A stretch of DNA of 64,000 bases from Henricia sp. BOLD:AAB3569. Taxonomy: Eukaryota; Echinodermata; Asteroidea; Spinulosida; Echinasteridae. Within the stretch, counting starts at the first letter, position 1. Every line of letters begins with the position of its first letter. The position numbers and the translations under genes were made by a program. Below, in pieces: positions 22,443-34,500 of this stretch. Under the pieces are notes generated by a model. It did no database searches. It had not been told where the DNA came from and saw only the letters and a list, made by a program, of their open reading frames with translations. Location of the stretch: positions 744,001-808,000 of the forward strand of contig JBBELK010000620.1 in NCBI GenBank assembly GCA_037783545.1, in the 5' to 3' direction.

Positions 22443-22968
22443 AGGGCCCCTTATTTAGGATTTTTATCAATGAAATCTATGCTTTAAAACCACTCTATAA
22501 ACTCCGTTAAAGTCATAAAAATCCTATTTGGAGCTTGCTTTGGGGGTTAAAACAAAGTTTTTTTTGTTTTTAAGGTCACGATGTCACAAGAGGCAAAAAC
22601 AAGAAAATCATATTTAACTGTGCACAAAAGATTCCCCTTTTTTCTCAATTTTCCTGAAACTTTTGTAATCCATGGCTGTTTGAGTTTGTTTTACATGTTG
22701 CCTGCTGTAAGCCATGACAAAACTGGGGGTAGAAACTGCAGCAATTTGCCACAAGTCCAACTTGAAGCCTTATGTTTTTTCTTAACTTTTCCCTTCTGTC
22801 TTCCTTATGTGATGCACTCAAAACAGCGCCCTCTGTCTGTGATTTATTGCAATGAAATCTTCAAAGTTGAAAAAGTCCAAACGAACAATAGTATGTCTTG
22901 CTGAACAAGTATTCCGTCATTATGAAGCAAAGCTTAGGCACAAAGTTGTTTAGCATGTCGCAGGCCCT
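22443..22968 (+). mobile_element. TTAA-flanked non-autonomous element (526 bp), copy 1
   Basis: TTAA at 22439-22442 and 22969-22972. The ends AGGGCCCCTTATTTAGG and (opposite strand) AGGGCCTGCGACATGC are short terminal repeats. An inverted copy of about 499 bp with the same TTAA flanks lies at 45419-45917. The 107-residue ORF inside is not conserved between the copies. Confidence 0.82.
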
Positions 22969-23199
22969 TTAAAAGACATGCACCACTTTTTGAAACACAC
23001 ACCACCTCGTCAAAATGGCACTAATGGGGCTTCGTAGTATTGGGTTATTCCACTTTGCAAGGTGCGGATGGGAAGCACTAGTAATGATCGCGACAATACA
23101 ATGACTCAGTATCTAAAACGAGCCTGCCAGTGCTATTAATAGACAGCCAAAGTGTGACGTGTTGCCATGGTAATTGGCTCTAAACATCCTATAGACCCC

Positions 23200-23353
23200 T
23201 ATAGACCGTATCGAATAGCCGCCATCTTGTGGGGCAGTTTCTTTTTTCCTTGAGGACATGCATTATTGCACATATTGTCCTCCAATTATTGTTGAAGCGG
23301 TTCAAGTAACAAAAGGTGCCCCACAAGATGGCAGCTTTTCGATACGGTCTATA
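23200..23353. mobile_element. Short inverted-repeat element, possibly mariner type
   Basis: TATAGACCGTATCGAA and its complement at 23338-23353 continue inward through CCGCCATCTTGTGGGGCA and its counterpart. The terminal TA could be the duplicated target, as for Tc1/mariner derivatives. Confidence 0.6.
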
Positions 23354-24482
23354 CCTTTTGTTAACGCACCACCCCCTAAAACTTGAAAGGAATTCCTTTA
23401 AAATCCTTGGATATTTGAGACACAATGGGGAAACCTCCTAAAACCTAGAAGGAATTCCTTTAATATTCCTTGGAATTTTCTGTGTAGATGAGCTTTCATG
23501 TTAATGTTATTTAATTGCTAAATAATTCGAACCAACCTTTCAACGCCGGCTCGCTCGATGGTCGAGTGATGGTGGGGGGAGGGGCGCAGCACTAGGTATG
23601 CGGTTCTATGTACGGGCATTGTGAACAAAGGTTTAGATCTTTATATAATATATTATTTAAAAAACTGTCGAAATAATACTTTGGCTTGAGCTACAATTTT
23701 AAAATATATAAATATCTCGTGATGCGCTTGCTCAAAACACACAAAGGTCCATATCCTCGCCCTATGGACCATGTAATGTACGATAAGTGGTCGATTTCAG
23801 AGTTGAAGTAGAGTAGGACGCCATCGCGTTTGTACCACCTACCCCACTGGCATGAAATGCACTGAGAGTCGGGTGATTGGGATGTGATTAAACAGCGTCA
23901 TACTCCAATGTCTCGCTAATCGCCGGTACGTGTAAGCATTTGACACATGAAGTTGACATTCGAAAAGGAAATAAGTTGCTTTTTCATTGCGGAATTTGTG
24001 CGGAGGATCAGGTAAAAATCGCAACACGCTTCCCTATAGCGCACATGCGGATGTGTGGCCGTTTCTCAAAACAACTATATGCGCGTTGCGGTACAGTCTG
24101 CTTCAGTCCAGCATAGTTTAGACCCCAAAAATAGATGTTGTGTTCAAATTTATGATTTCGTTTGTATGTAAAATCCTTAAGTTTCGTATGAGAAACTTGT
24201 AGATGTGGAAAGAGTGTCGCGTCAGCATCGATGTTGTGAAGGAAACTCGTCAGCAGCCGCCGTCAAGTGAAAAGTTATTAAAAGGTAAGAAATAGCCCAA
24301 AATTTGGAGCCGATTTCAGATACAGTCGCTCAATTTATTTGCTCAAAAATGATATAATTCAAAGCACATGTACATTACGAGTGTTCATTATATTTATTTC
24401 AACGCCATATTTGGTATATTGTGCCTGATCACAATCAAATGAAACAACCAAACTTCAAGGGATGAAAGAAGAAACATAATAT

Positions 24483-25296
24483 GGGCCTTTTCAGGATTTG
24501 AACTCGAGACACCTGACTCACCGGGCAGATGCTCTACCAGCTGAGCTAAGGCATTGTGGTATATACTCCCTCAGATTTTCCCCAAGACCTCAGACACGCA
24601 GGGCAGATGCTCTGCCAGCTGAGCTATGAGACACAGTGGTATACTGCCTCGGGTTTTCCCCCAAGACCTCTGACACACAGGGCAGATGCTCTGCCAGCTG
24701 AGCTATGAGACACAGTGGTATACTGCCTCGGGTTTTCCCCCAAGACCTCTGACACACAGGGCAGATGCTCTACCATGCAGCTGAGCTGTGAGGCACAGTG
24801 ATATACTGCCTCGGGTTTCCCCCAAGACCTATGATACACCGAGCAGATGCTCTACCAGCTGAGCTACGGCATAGTGGTATACTCCCTCAGGTTTTCATAT
24901 GAACCAATTTTTCCCCGTAAGCGTTCTCTTTAAAAAGTTAGGTCCCCCCCCCCAACCCCCCCCCCCCCCCCCCCCCTCCCCCCAATACCTCTGACACATA
25001 GGGCAGATGCTCTACCAGCTCAGCTATGAGACACAGTGGTATACTGCCTGGGGTTTTCCCCCAAGACCTCTGACACACCGGGCAGATGCTCTATACCAGC
25101 TGAACCAATTTTTCCCCGTAAGCGTTCTCTATAAAAAGTTAGGTCCCCCCCCCCCCCCCTCCCCCCAAGACCTCTGACACATAGGGCAGATGCTCTACCA
25201 GCTCAGCTATGAGACACAGTGGTATACTGCCTGGGGTTTTCCCCCCAAGACCTCTGACACACCGGGCAGATGCTCTACCAGCTGAACCAATTTTTC
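24483..25296 (-). repeat. Tandem tRNA-like units, reverse strand
   Basis: Nine units share (minus strand) TAGCTCAGCTGGTAGAGCAT followed by CTGCCC and a GTCAGAGGTC-like segment. Only the first unit (about 24485-24558) keeps a B-box, GAGTTCAAATCC, and a partial acceptor stem (GCCTT/AAGGC). Its anticodon loop is 10 bases, so it is not a functional tRNA. Later units are interrupted by C-runs and by a repeated AACCAATTTTTCCCCGTAAG segment. Related to the array at 41062-43285. Confidence 0.75.
24945..24980. repeat. Poly-C tract in the tRNA-like block
   Basis: C-runs interrupted by AA and T; a shorter related run occurs near 25146-25165. Confidence 0.8.
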
Positions 25297-25944
25297 TCCG
25301 TAAGCGTTCTCTTTAAAAGGTTAATTTTGTTGTATGGTTCGTAGTATATATGGTGCTTTTTGTTTTTGACTTCAATTGTTTGTTATTGGTTTTGTGTGTT
25401 TTTGTTGTTATTTTGACTGTTTGTCGTCGGGAATGGTTTTGGTTATTATTTCCTACAGCTTCATTTACACATGAAACCGGATCAGGAGCGGGACATGTAT
25501 GTTCGAGCACGCGTTCTGAGTTGGACATGTGTCATCTGGGTGCCAATTCCTTATCACTATTCATACCATACATTTTTGTGTCCTCTCATTGAAAATAGTT
25601 CAAAATCTTGTGTAAACACGGTCTTATCATGATTAATTCCCTCTGGTTCACGTAGGGCTGTTAAGTTGAAGCGTGAATTAATTTGAAGAAAACACAACGA
25701 GCGGGCCAAAGGTTTTGTCCACGTAACTGAGCTCATGTACAAAACTCCGAGGCGTGGGAATACGTTTGCTTCCGTGTTTCATGCAAATCCATGTGAAATT
25801 GTAGGTTTTATATCAAAGCCAAAAATTCTAAGCGAGGGTTAAAAAAAGGTGGGAATGGCCGTGAATACAGTTCTTGTCTGCGTTAAATAGAGCGGAGAGT
25901 ATCCTTGTTAAGTCACGCATGTAGTATTATTTTGAAGGGTTGTG

Positions 25945-26560
25945 CTATGGCGTATGATACGTTGAAATATTCGATAATGCACAAATATATGTGCGATGTT
26001 AAATATATATGTCCGATGTTTTTTCATATGTGCGATGTTTTTTTCATATGTGTGCGATGTTGAAATATATATGCAATCATTTGACATATATTTCGTCAGT
26101 ACTCCTAAATCCACGCGGTCCTATTTCTACGCACTCACCTTAATGTTTGCCAGCCAATGCGCGCGCGTGCATAAGCGTTAGGTGCGCAGAATATGGAGGA
26201 TCGAGGATATATGCAATGTTTTTTCATATGTATGCGATGTTAAAAATATATATGCAATAATTTGACATATATGCAATGTTAAAAATATATGTGCGATATT
26301 TCGACATAAATGTGGGATATTTCAATGTGTGGGGTCGCGGTGTTCGTGATATGTGGGCATGATCTTTCATAGATTGGTTCCCGATCCCTATAGATTGGTT
26401 CGGTTATTGCGAAAGTGTGGAATATGTGGACGGGAACCAGTCTAGATCTTTCAATGTATGTGCGTAAACGGAATTGTGGGTAGCACCTAGACTGGTTCCC
26501 GCTCCACATATTCCACATACAACGACTGAATAATTCAGTCTGGTCAAAACTTTGTGGTCC
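25945..26560 (-). repeat. Interspersed repeat, inverted copy of about 53.85-54.31 kb
   Basis: A block of ATATGTGCGATGTT-type repeats is followed by GATCCCTATAGATTGGTTC and CCACATATTCCACATACAAC. The same parts appear in reverse order and complement at 53850-54310. Confidence 0.75.
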
Positions 26561-26699
26561 GGGTACCAGACTGTAGTTAGGTAGCACCCAGCTATTAATC
26601 ACGTGATGTGTATCACGTGATGAGAGACACGTGCGCGATGATGACCGTTTCTCCTTTGTTTATTCAGAGACGTAAAGAGAATAAGTGTTATGGCCCGGT

Positions 26700-26825
26700 C
26701 GCTGAATTTTTTTTACACCACTGCGAGGGGAGAACAATGGGGTTTGTACCTTTTTAGCGTCTTGAGAGGAGACTATATAATAGGTTAGGGTTCAGGGTTA
26801 GGGTTTAGGGTTGTTTATTTAGGCG
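26700..26825 (+). repeat. Repeat shared with 50036-50145, with telomere-like motifs
   Basis: TTTTTACACCACTGCGAGGG, GGTTTGTACCTTTTTAGCG and GAGACTATA occur in the same order in both copies. At 26781-26813 four or five degenerate TTAGGG-like units follow (AGGTTAGGGTTCAGGGTTAG and onward). Confidence 0.7.
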
Positions 26826-26887
26826 TGACATAATTGAATAAACCATACCACACCAGGCTACGCGCCGGATGAAGGTCACCCGCAAGG

Positions 26888-27540
26888 CCAAGTTTTCAGT
26901 AAAAAATGGGTTTTGTTTGTCTGTTTTAACTTAGCAATCATACAATACCTCCCAAAAATAATATCGACGGGGAATTTTTTTTTAAGGCAATCCCCAGTTT
27001 GGATGTGGAAGCAAAAAGGTGAATTACGTTTGGAATCAGATAAATTATTTTGCAAAACATCGGTCGATCTATTTCCGGCGATATCCTTAAAATATATACA
27101 GATATTTGAGAACGTGAAATTTCTTAAGTTATGGTAACGAGAAAAATTTGACAGACAATAAAATATCAAAATATCAATTTCCATGGGAAAAATGGGTCGC
27201 CCCCCCCCCCCCCCCCCCCCCTCCCCCACCCATGTTGATACCATATAATTTTTCATATTTTTCTCATGACCATTCTGAAATTTCGCGTTCTCAATCCGTA
27301 TATATTGCCGGAAAAAGACCGATGTTTTGCACAATAATATATCTGGTTCTTTAGAAAAGTGCAACTAGTAATTATAACCTATTTGGCTACCATGAGCAAT
27401 TTCATAAAGCTTCCACATCCAAACTGGGGATTGCATTGAATTGTTTTCCTCGTCGATATTATTTTTGGGAGCTATTTTCATTGCTAAGTTAAAACAGACA
27501 AACAAAACCCACTTTTTACTGAACACGCTCCTTTAACGGC
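26888..27540. mobile_element. Long palindromic element with a poly-C centre
   Basis: The left arm (about 26890-27150) and right arm (about 27240-27540) pair with moderate divergence: GGGTTTTGTTTGTCTGTTTT with AAAACAGACAAACAAAACCC, and CCCCAGTTTGGATGTGGAAG with its complement. A C-run at 27199-27222 sits near the axis. TTAA follows the right end (CTCCT-TTAA). Confidence 0.7.
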
Positions 27541-27661
27541 GAGTCACCCTTGCAGGCCCCATATTTCTGACCTTCATTCGTCGCGTAGCCTACTAGTATG
27601 GTGTGGTACGGTTTATTCAGTGACGTAGGATAAGTGTATATCCCGAGCTAGGGGTCGAACA

Positions 27662-27750
27662 CCGTGACCGTTGGAAAAATTACCATTTCAAAAGCACAGG
27701 AACACGGTTCAGTGATTTTTAGTGTAGAACCATTGCCTAGGCAACTAACG
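27662..27750. repeat. Fragment of a repeat also present near 55.03-55.11 kb
   Basis: AGTGTAGAACCATTGCCTAG and neighbouring text match the complement of 55033-55110 (TTGCCTAGGCAATGGCTCTA). Confidence 0.6.
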
Positions 27751-28033
27751 TACAACTACACTATATCCAGCACGATATATGTGACAAACGGATCCCACCC
27801 CTCTCCGAGCTCCCCTTATATTAACACGTACTCCCTTCCCTTCTGTTAACCCATGTGTTAACACACACACTCCCCTAAAAACAAAGGAATTCCTTGGATG
27901 TTTGAGACACAATGGGGGAACAATGGTAGGGGGAGGGGCATACCCTCTGCCACATCATGCTGCATATACATTCCTAAGATGTTTAAATAACGATAGGAAC
28001 AGGTGTACTCTCAGATGCTATGTGGGCGTCTGC

Positions 28034-28098
28034 TTGGGCGATTCCACGCTGGAGTCGAGTAGAATCGATTCCACGCTGGAGTCGAGTAGAATCGATTC
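28034..28098. repeat. Direct duplication of about 30 bp
   Basis: GATTCCACGCTGGAGTCGAG followed by TAGAATC occurs twice in tandem. Related GAATCGATTCC motifs recur to about 28450. Confidence 0.75.
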
Positions 28099-28228
28099 CA
28101 CTTTAAGAATCTGAGTCACTATTCCAAATTTTCAGGAATCGATTCCTTTTATCTAGATTCGATCCCCAGTGATAGGTTGCCGAATGCCGATTCTTAGAAA
28201 TTCCGGAACCAAAATACACGGATTTTGC

Positions 28229-28325
28229 TGTCTTCCTTTCGCAAGGGTCTTTGCTGCACGCTGCACACCGAGTTACCGAGTTTCCGGTGTGCAGCAAAGA
28301 CTCTTGCGAAAGGAAGATGGGGTTT
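28229..28325. repeat. Hairpin of about 95 bp
   Basis: CTTCCTTTCGCAAGGGTCTT pairs with AAGACTCTTGCGAAAGGAAG; the arms enclose GCTGCACACCG/CGGTGTGCAGC. It lies upstream of the small spliced gene beginning at 28580. Confidence 0.7.
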
Positions 28326-28579
28326 TGCAAGAGTACTCGGCTTGGTTCTGATATCATATCATAAACGTTCAGTACCGCTCAGTGCCACTTATGGAATCGA
28401 TTCCGGGTAGCTAGAATTGCGATCGATTGGAATCGGAATCGATTCCACAAATGCTGTCCAGAGTCGCCCAAGCCCGCGTTTCCATTCTTCGGTTACGTAA
28501 CCACCGCATTCCGGACGCAATGAACCGTGGAAGCAGCAGGTAGATTTTGCAACAGACGAACTGCCGACGGCCGGTCAAG

Positions 28580-31500
28580 ATGCAGGTGATGATACGGGAC
28601 GTCCTCGACACGCTAGTGGGATTTTTAGGTACGTAAACTACGATTGTAACGGTTATCCTATTCCTATGTTTTCATGCTATGTGGGAATGGTAAAGATTAA
28701 AGTTTTTGTGGGTCTTTTACCTACTCGACATGCTTGAAGAAGGGAAAAGTAATATGTGGGGTTCGGGATTTAAAATACGTGGGTTGAGTTAGACCATAGT
28801 CAGCAAGGAACAGTTCCTTGCTCTATGGTTAGACAAGCTTAGGTTACCTCGGCTCGATTTTTTTCATGTGGTAATCTCTAAAAGATTAGGCTACCACATG
28901 AACAATTTCGAGCCGAGGTGCCCTTAATTGTCCAGGGTTGAGTGAAATGAACTTGTTATGATTCCTTGCTTATAATGGGGCTTAATCAAGTAACCATCCT
29001 TCTAATCTGATTGTTGTTTTCGCTTTCAGGATGGAGTCGTGTACTACCATATGACGGCGGCGCCTTCATGGAAAAGGTAAATTGCGGATCTGTTAAAACT
29101 CTTAATTGGAAGAAATTCCTGAAAGATTTTACTTTAATACCTGCAATTTCAACTCTTTGTACAAGTCTTATGGACTTCTTTAACAAAATTAAGGTTTTTT
29201 GTTATTTTATTCTTTAGGTTGAACAATTAAGATGTTAAAGAAATTACCTCCTGGAATCAATAGATAATCCAATTTTAAGATATACTTCCCACTTGCACTT
29301 TTGTCGGAAATGTTGCATTTCTGAGATAAATAAATAATAAAACTACCGGTACCGTACTGCAGAGAGTAAGACAAAATCACAGCGAGTAAGCGCGACAATA
29401 GAGGCCGCTGCATGCAAGCGTACATAGTTCATCTTGTGCACCAACTAAATGCAATTTTTGAAGAAGAAAATGTCATTTTTCTTTAGAAAAGCAACATTTG
29501 CGACAAAATTGCATGTGTAAACTGGAAAGTATATCTTATAATTGGATTATCTGTTGATTCCAAGAGGTAATTTCCTTAAAATCTTTGTTCAACCTAAACG
29601 AAAAAAAAACTTTTTTTATTCAGGCTAAAATAATATTTTCACAACAAAATTTCACTTTTTTAGCAGAAGATAAGCTGTATGAATGAAATAATGCAGGTAT
29701 TTAAGTAAAATAGGAAAGAATTCTGTTTACTGGCTGCCACTTATTCTCCTTATGACTTAATAACCATCAAAATATTTGAAAGGGAAGTGAATTGTGCAGT
29801 AACAAACATTCAAAAATTTTCTTGAAAATACTGCCCTGTTCCATAGGTTTAACACACGGCGTCTCAGTGGCAACCAGTGAACGGAATTCATACCAAAACA
29901 AATTCTGATCATCTTCTCAACTTTTACCGAAACATGAATTTTATAGTGGATAGTGTAATTTTGGAAAGAATTTACAAGTCGGACATCACATAAGCTTTCC
30001 TGCACTAAACCCATTGGACAACTGGGAATAATTCCCGGTATTTTTTCCCTTATACATTGAAAATACATTGCGTAAGCGCGACATAAGTTATTTTAAAGGA
30101 AAACAATTCTGATTAACTTCTCAACTCTTAACTAGAATTCTCTTATTTAATCCACATAGGAACAATTTAAAATTACCACAAAACAATAATTAAACAAAAT
30201 GAGGCCATTTTGAATGATCATGGTTAGGGTTTTGGGAACCTTTTATTTATTTTATTAACAGCAATACTTTGTCTTTTCTCCTCAGGTTTTTGATCACCAG
30301 CCAAGGGTCCAGTTTAAATGTAAGTATCATATAGTCTCTATTGTAACTTTAAAGATGCATTGTTTGAGCTTGGAGCCAATTTTACCATGAATATCTGGGC
30401 ATGCAATTCTTAGGTTGATGTTAATGATATAAATAGGGTATTTTTTTTCGTATACATTGAACAAAGATTTTAAGGAAATTACCTCCTGGAATCAACACAT
30501 AATGTAATTTTAAGATATACTTCCCACTTGCACTTTTGTCGCAAATGTTGCTTTTCTGTAGAAAAATCACGTTTTCTTCTTCAAAAATTGCCTTCAGTTA
30601 GTGCACAAGATAACCATTCACACGCGCGCGCAGCGCCCTCTGTTGTCGCGCTTACGCACAGACCGCTCGCCGCGTCATTTTGTGCATTACTTTATGCAGT
30701 AATTTTATCATTTATTTATCTCAGAAATGCAACATTTGCGATGGAAGTGTCAGTGGGAAGTATATATCTTAGAATTGAATAAGCTATCGATTCCAATATA
30801 TAAATTTACCCAAATCCGTGTTCAATGTATATGAAAAAAATACCATAAATAGTACTGGAGTTTTATACATTCACCACCAAAGTAGGTACCTATATTGTTC
30901 TGTGTGGAGAGGCAATTTATGGTAAAATGCCTTGCCCAAAGGCACATCTACAACCTTTTGAATTAACCAAGGTATTGAGTACATGACACCTGACTGTTTG
31001 GATATCTAAATTTCATATTAAAATTGGCCCAGACATTTTTTTGTGTTTTTACTTGGTTTATTGATCATAAAAAGGCAAATCCTGGGTGTCCGTGCATGGT
31101 AATGAACCCCACGTATATTTTGAAGGAAAGAACTAACCTCCAAATTTAAATCTTGTGGCAAAAAGTAAAACTAAAACAAAATTGGAATATGTGGCCCTGC
31201 AGTGACATGAAAGAAACTTGGCTTGAGAGATGATGAAAATCAATACCTGCATTTTCCGGAAACCATTAGTTTTTGATAATTTTAAAACTAATTAAGTTAG
31301 GAAAATAACTAAATTATTGGTCTTTTCGCAATTTCATTGCTTGAGAAATCAGCGGCAAAATCAGTGTACACAAATAAATTTACTGATCAATTTCTGGTGT
31401 CCTTTAATAGCGCATTTCATGTCTCTTGACATCTCAATGCGAACCACCTCAATATTGATACATAGATCGGCAAGTGGCGGCTAAGCCAGAGACATTGGGA

Positions 31501-34500
31501 AAATTCCCCTTCTCTTCCGAAAGAATGTTCTAGGATCTTTAAGATGCATTACACAATGCTGGACCTATGGCTTTACATCCCATCCACAGGATGGAGCAAT
31601 TGGGGTAAAGTGTCTTGCTCAAGGGCACAAGTACCTCAAGTAGTCTGAAAACCACAACCTTCGGGTGTTTCCACCTGAAGTTTGTAAGTTAATGACCCAA
31701 ACTGCCACGATACTTATAACTCATTCTGCAAATTACCTGCACTATGCTATTAAAGAAGAAAATATAGCAACGTATTTGTATCCGTATATCATCCTGAAAC
31801 CTGTGCACATCAAGTTGAATTTGCGAAAAGGCTACATGAATACATACATCGTACGGACTTCACCTACTCATCTGTGTCAAAAGTCGGAAGGTTCCATGTT
31901 GTGCATGGCCACAATTTTCATTCAGACATGCTGGTAAATGTACAGCACAAAATCAAATATGTTTGGCATGTAGATTAAACAAACTTTACTTATTGCATAT
32001 GTGTGAAGGGAATGAATTTACTTGCTGAAGTGGTTTAAAATTGGAGTACAAACTGCATGTTACAACATGAACTGTCTGCCATTATAATACATGTATTCCA
32101 GCAAACATATCAACATTCACTGTCCTTATAGGTACCCATTTACTCCTGGGTGGAGAGAACCCACGTTTAGAACTAAATCATTAGGGAGGTTTTCGCACCG
32201 TCACGGATACCGATACGTCATGACTTTATGCGCGTCTCGTTACGCGTAACCGTATATAGTACACATGTTTTCATATGCGTGAACAATGGTTATTGGCCTC
32301 CATACGCGTAGCATAAAAACGGATACCGGTTATGCAGATTTTTCGCTTTTTCCGTGATGGATTAATAAGTTTTATGCATTTCGTTTCTTTGTGATGTATC
32401 TTCCATGAATACCGATCGAATTTAATGAATCATTCCCACGTGAAAGTGAGGAAAATCTGCTGCAAACAAAGCCAAGCACAGAGCATATTTAGCAGATGAA
32501 TGTATGCACGTAGTCACACAGTGCGAAACCCAGTTCAGTGAGCGCATCAACGTGAACGGTTACCGTTATCCATATTCGTCACCTTGCGAAACCTCTCTAT
32601 TGTCTCAAATGCAATCCACGCCACATGAATTGACCTTTTCTTTTTTGTAGAAAATGAAATGTGTAACATGCAGTTTGTGCTCAAAACACGAGAATGGCTA
32701 ACAATTGTTTCTAAGCAAATTCTTAAATTTATTTTTTTTTTTTTTATAGGGAAAAAACCCTTAATTCTTACCTATAAATTTATAATCATTGAAAAACCAT
32801 AAACAAGTTTGTGTGCATTTTCAAAGTTAAAACTAAATTAACCTGGTTTTATGAGGAAAGAATTCAGTACTCAATCATCAGAAAACCGGAGGATTGGCCA
32901 AAAAATGTAATTTTGTTTTTGAAAAATGTGTCTGACAGCTTGGGCTGATTTTTTGTGATCATGACTAGAAATCGGCAGTGGATCCAGGCACTATCTGGGT
33001 AGTGCTTGAAATGTCCATAAGCCTGGGCCAGGTTTTTGTGATCATGACTAGAAATTGGCAGTGGATCCAGGCACTATCTGGGTAGTGCTTGAAATTTCCA
33101 TAAGCCTAGAACCGCTACTGATTTCCAGTTATACTTGCAAAAACTTGACTCTGGCTGTGCAACATCCAACTCATTTTAGAATAAGTCACATTTTTTCGGG
33201 TAAATTTTGGGTTTTTCCTGATCAAATCTGCAATTTTTTGGCTGTAACATTTTACATTCTAATAAAACTAAACATGTGGAAATTTTCCTGTCAACCCATT
33301 TAGTGATCACGTAAACTGGACATGTTTAAATAAACCTATGTGTGTGACATTTTGAAGCATTTCCGGAAAGTCAAGTTTGACTGTCGATTTCTCTCTTGTT
33401 GCAAAATAATTTTCCTTGAATTTTATATAATTGGAAAGCCCTGTTATTCCTCTTTACGGTGTGTCATTTGTTATGATTAAGCAATTGGGGGATGTGCAGT
33501 ACAGCTGAATACGGGGCGGGTGTAATGTCACAAAATGCATTGCTATTGTCAAAAAGTGCATTGACACATTCCCATCCTCAAAGCAAAAGGGGAATGCACG
33601 ACAATAGCAATGAATTTTGTGACATTTCACTTTCCACCCACCCCTGTATTCCGCTATACTACACATCCCAGAATCGATTAATCATAACAAATGACACATC
33701 ACTGTAAAGAGGAATAACCGGGCTTTCCAATGATACAAATTTCAAGGGAAATGATTTAGTAAAAAGAGAAAAATCGTCATTCAAACTTGACTTTCCAAAC
33801 TTTTTTTGAGGAGTTTAGCATGGTAGTCATCTACAGGGCGCACCTTATAATAGTACAGCATTTGTTTCAAATTTATCTGAAAGTTCCTTTTTACAGGGGG
33901 GGAAATGTATGTTACGTCAGAAATGTCACACACGTAACAGACATTTTTTCCCTGTAAAAAGAAATTTTCAAGTAAATTTGAGACAAATGCTGTATTATTA
34001 TATAAGGTGACCCCCTGTAGATGACTTCCATGCTATATTAATGCAAAAGTATTCACCAACAGGAAATTTATTGAACATAATACAGTTCAAAAAGCTACAC
34101 ATGATTTCCAGCTAAAAGGTACTTTTTTGTGCGACTGGTAAATTGTTTTAGGCAAATGGAATAAGTTATGAGAAATTTAACTCAAAAATAATTTTGTTTT
34201 GGTATGAAATGCATTGTAAATTGTGTTGATCTGAAATTAATTTTTGTAATTTTCTTTTTCAGAAATGGGAGCTCATGAGGCTGCAAGCAGGGTTGTAGTC
34301 AAGTCCACCACAAGTCCCTGGGTCTTAATTCAAGTCACAGGCTACTCAAATGAACTCCAACAAAAGCATTCGTTTGTGCATGCTCATCCTTTGCTTCTGG
34401 ATGTTTGACGGACTCGACTACAACCTCGGTTCCAGACGGAATAGTTTTTAAATCTTTTCGCGAGTGATGTCTTTGTGCGTCGTAATCTGGAACAAATTGC

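Noticed and set aside
24485-24558. Possible functional tRNA gene (minus strand)
   Set aside because: The anticodon loop would be 10 bases and the acceptor stem only partly pairs; related copies are clearly repeats.
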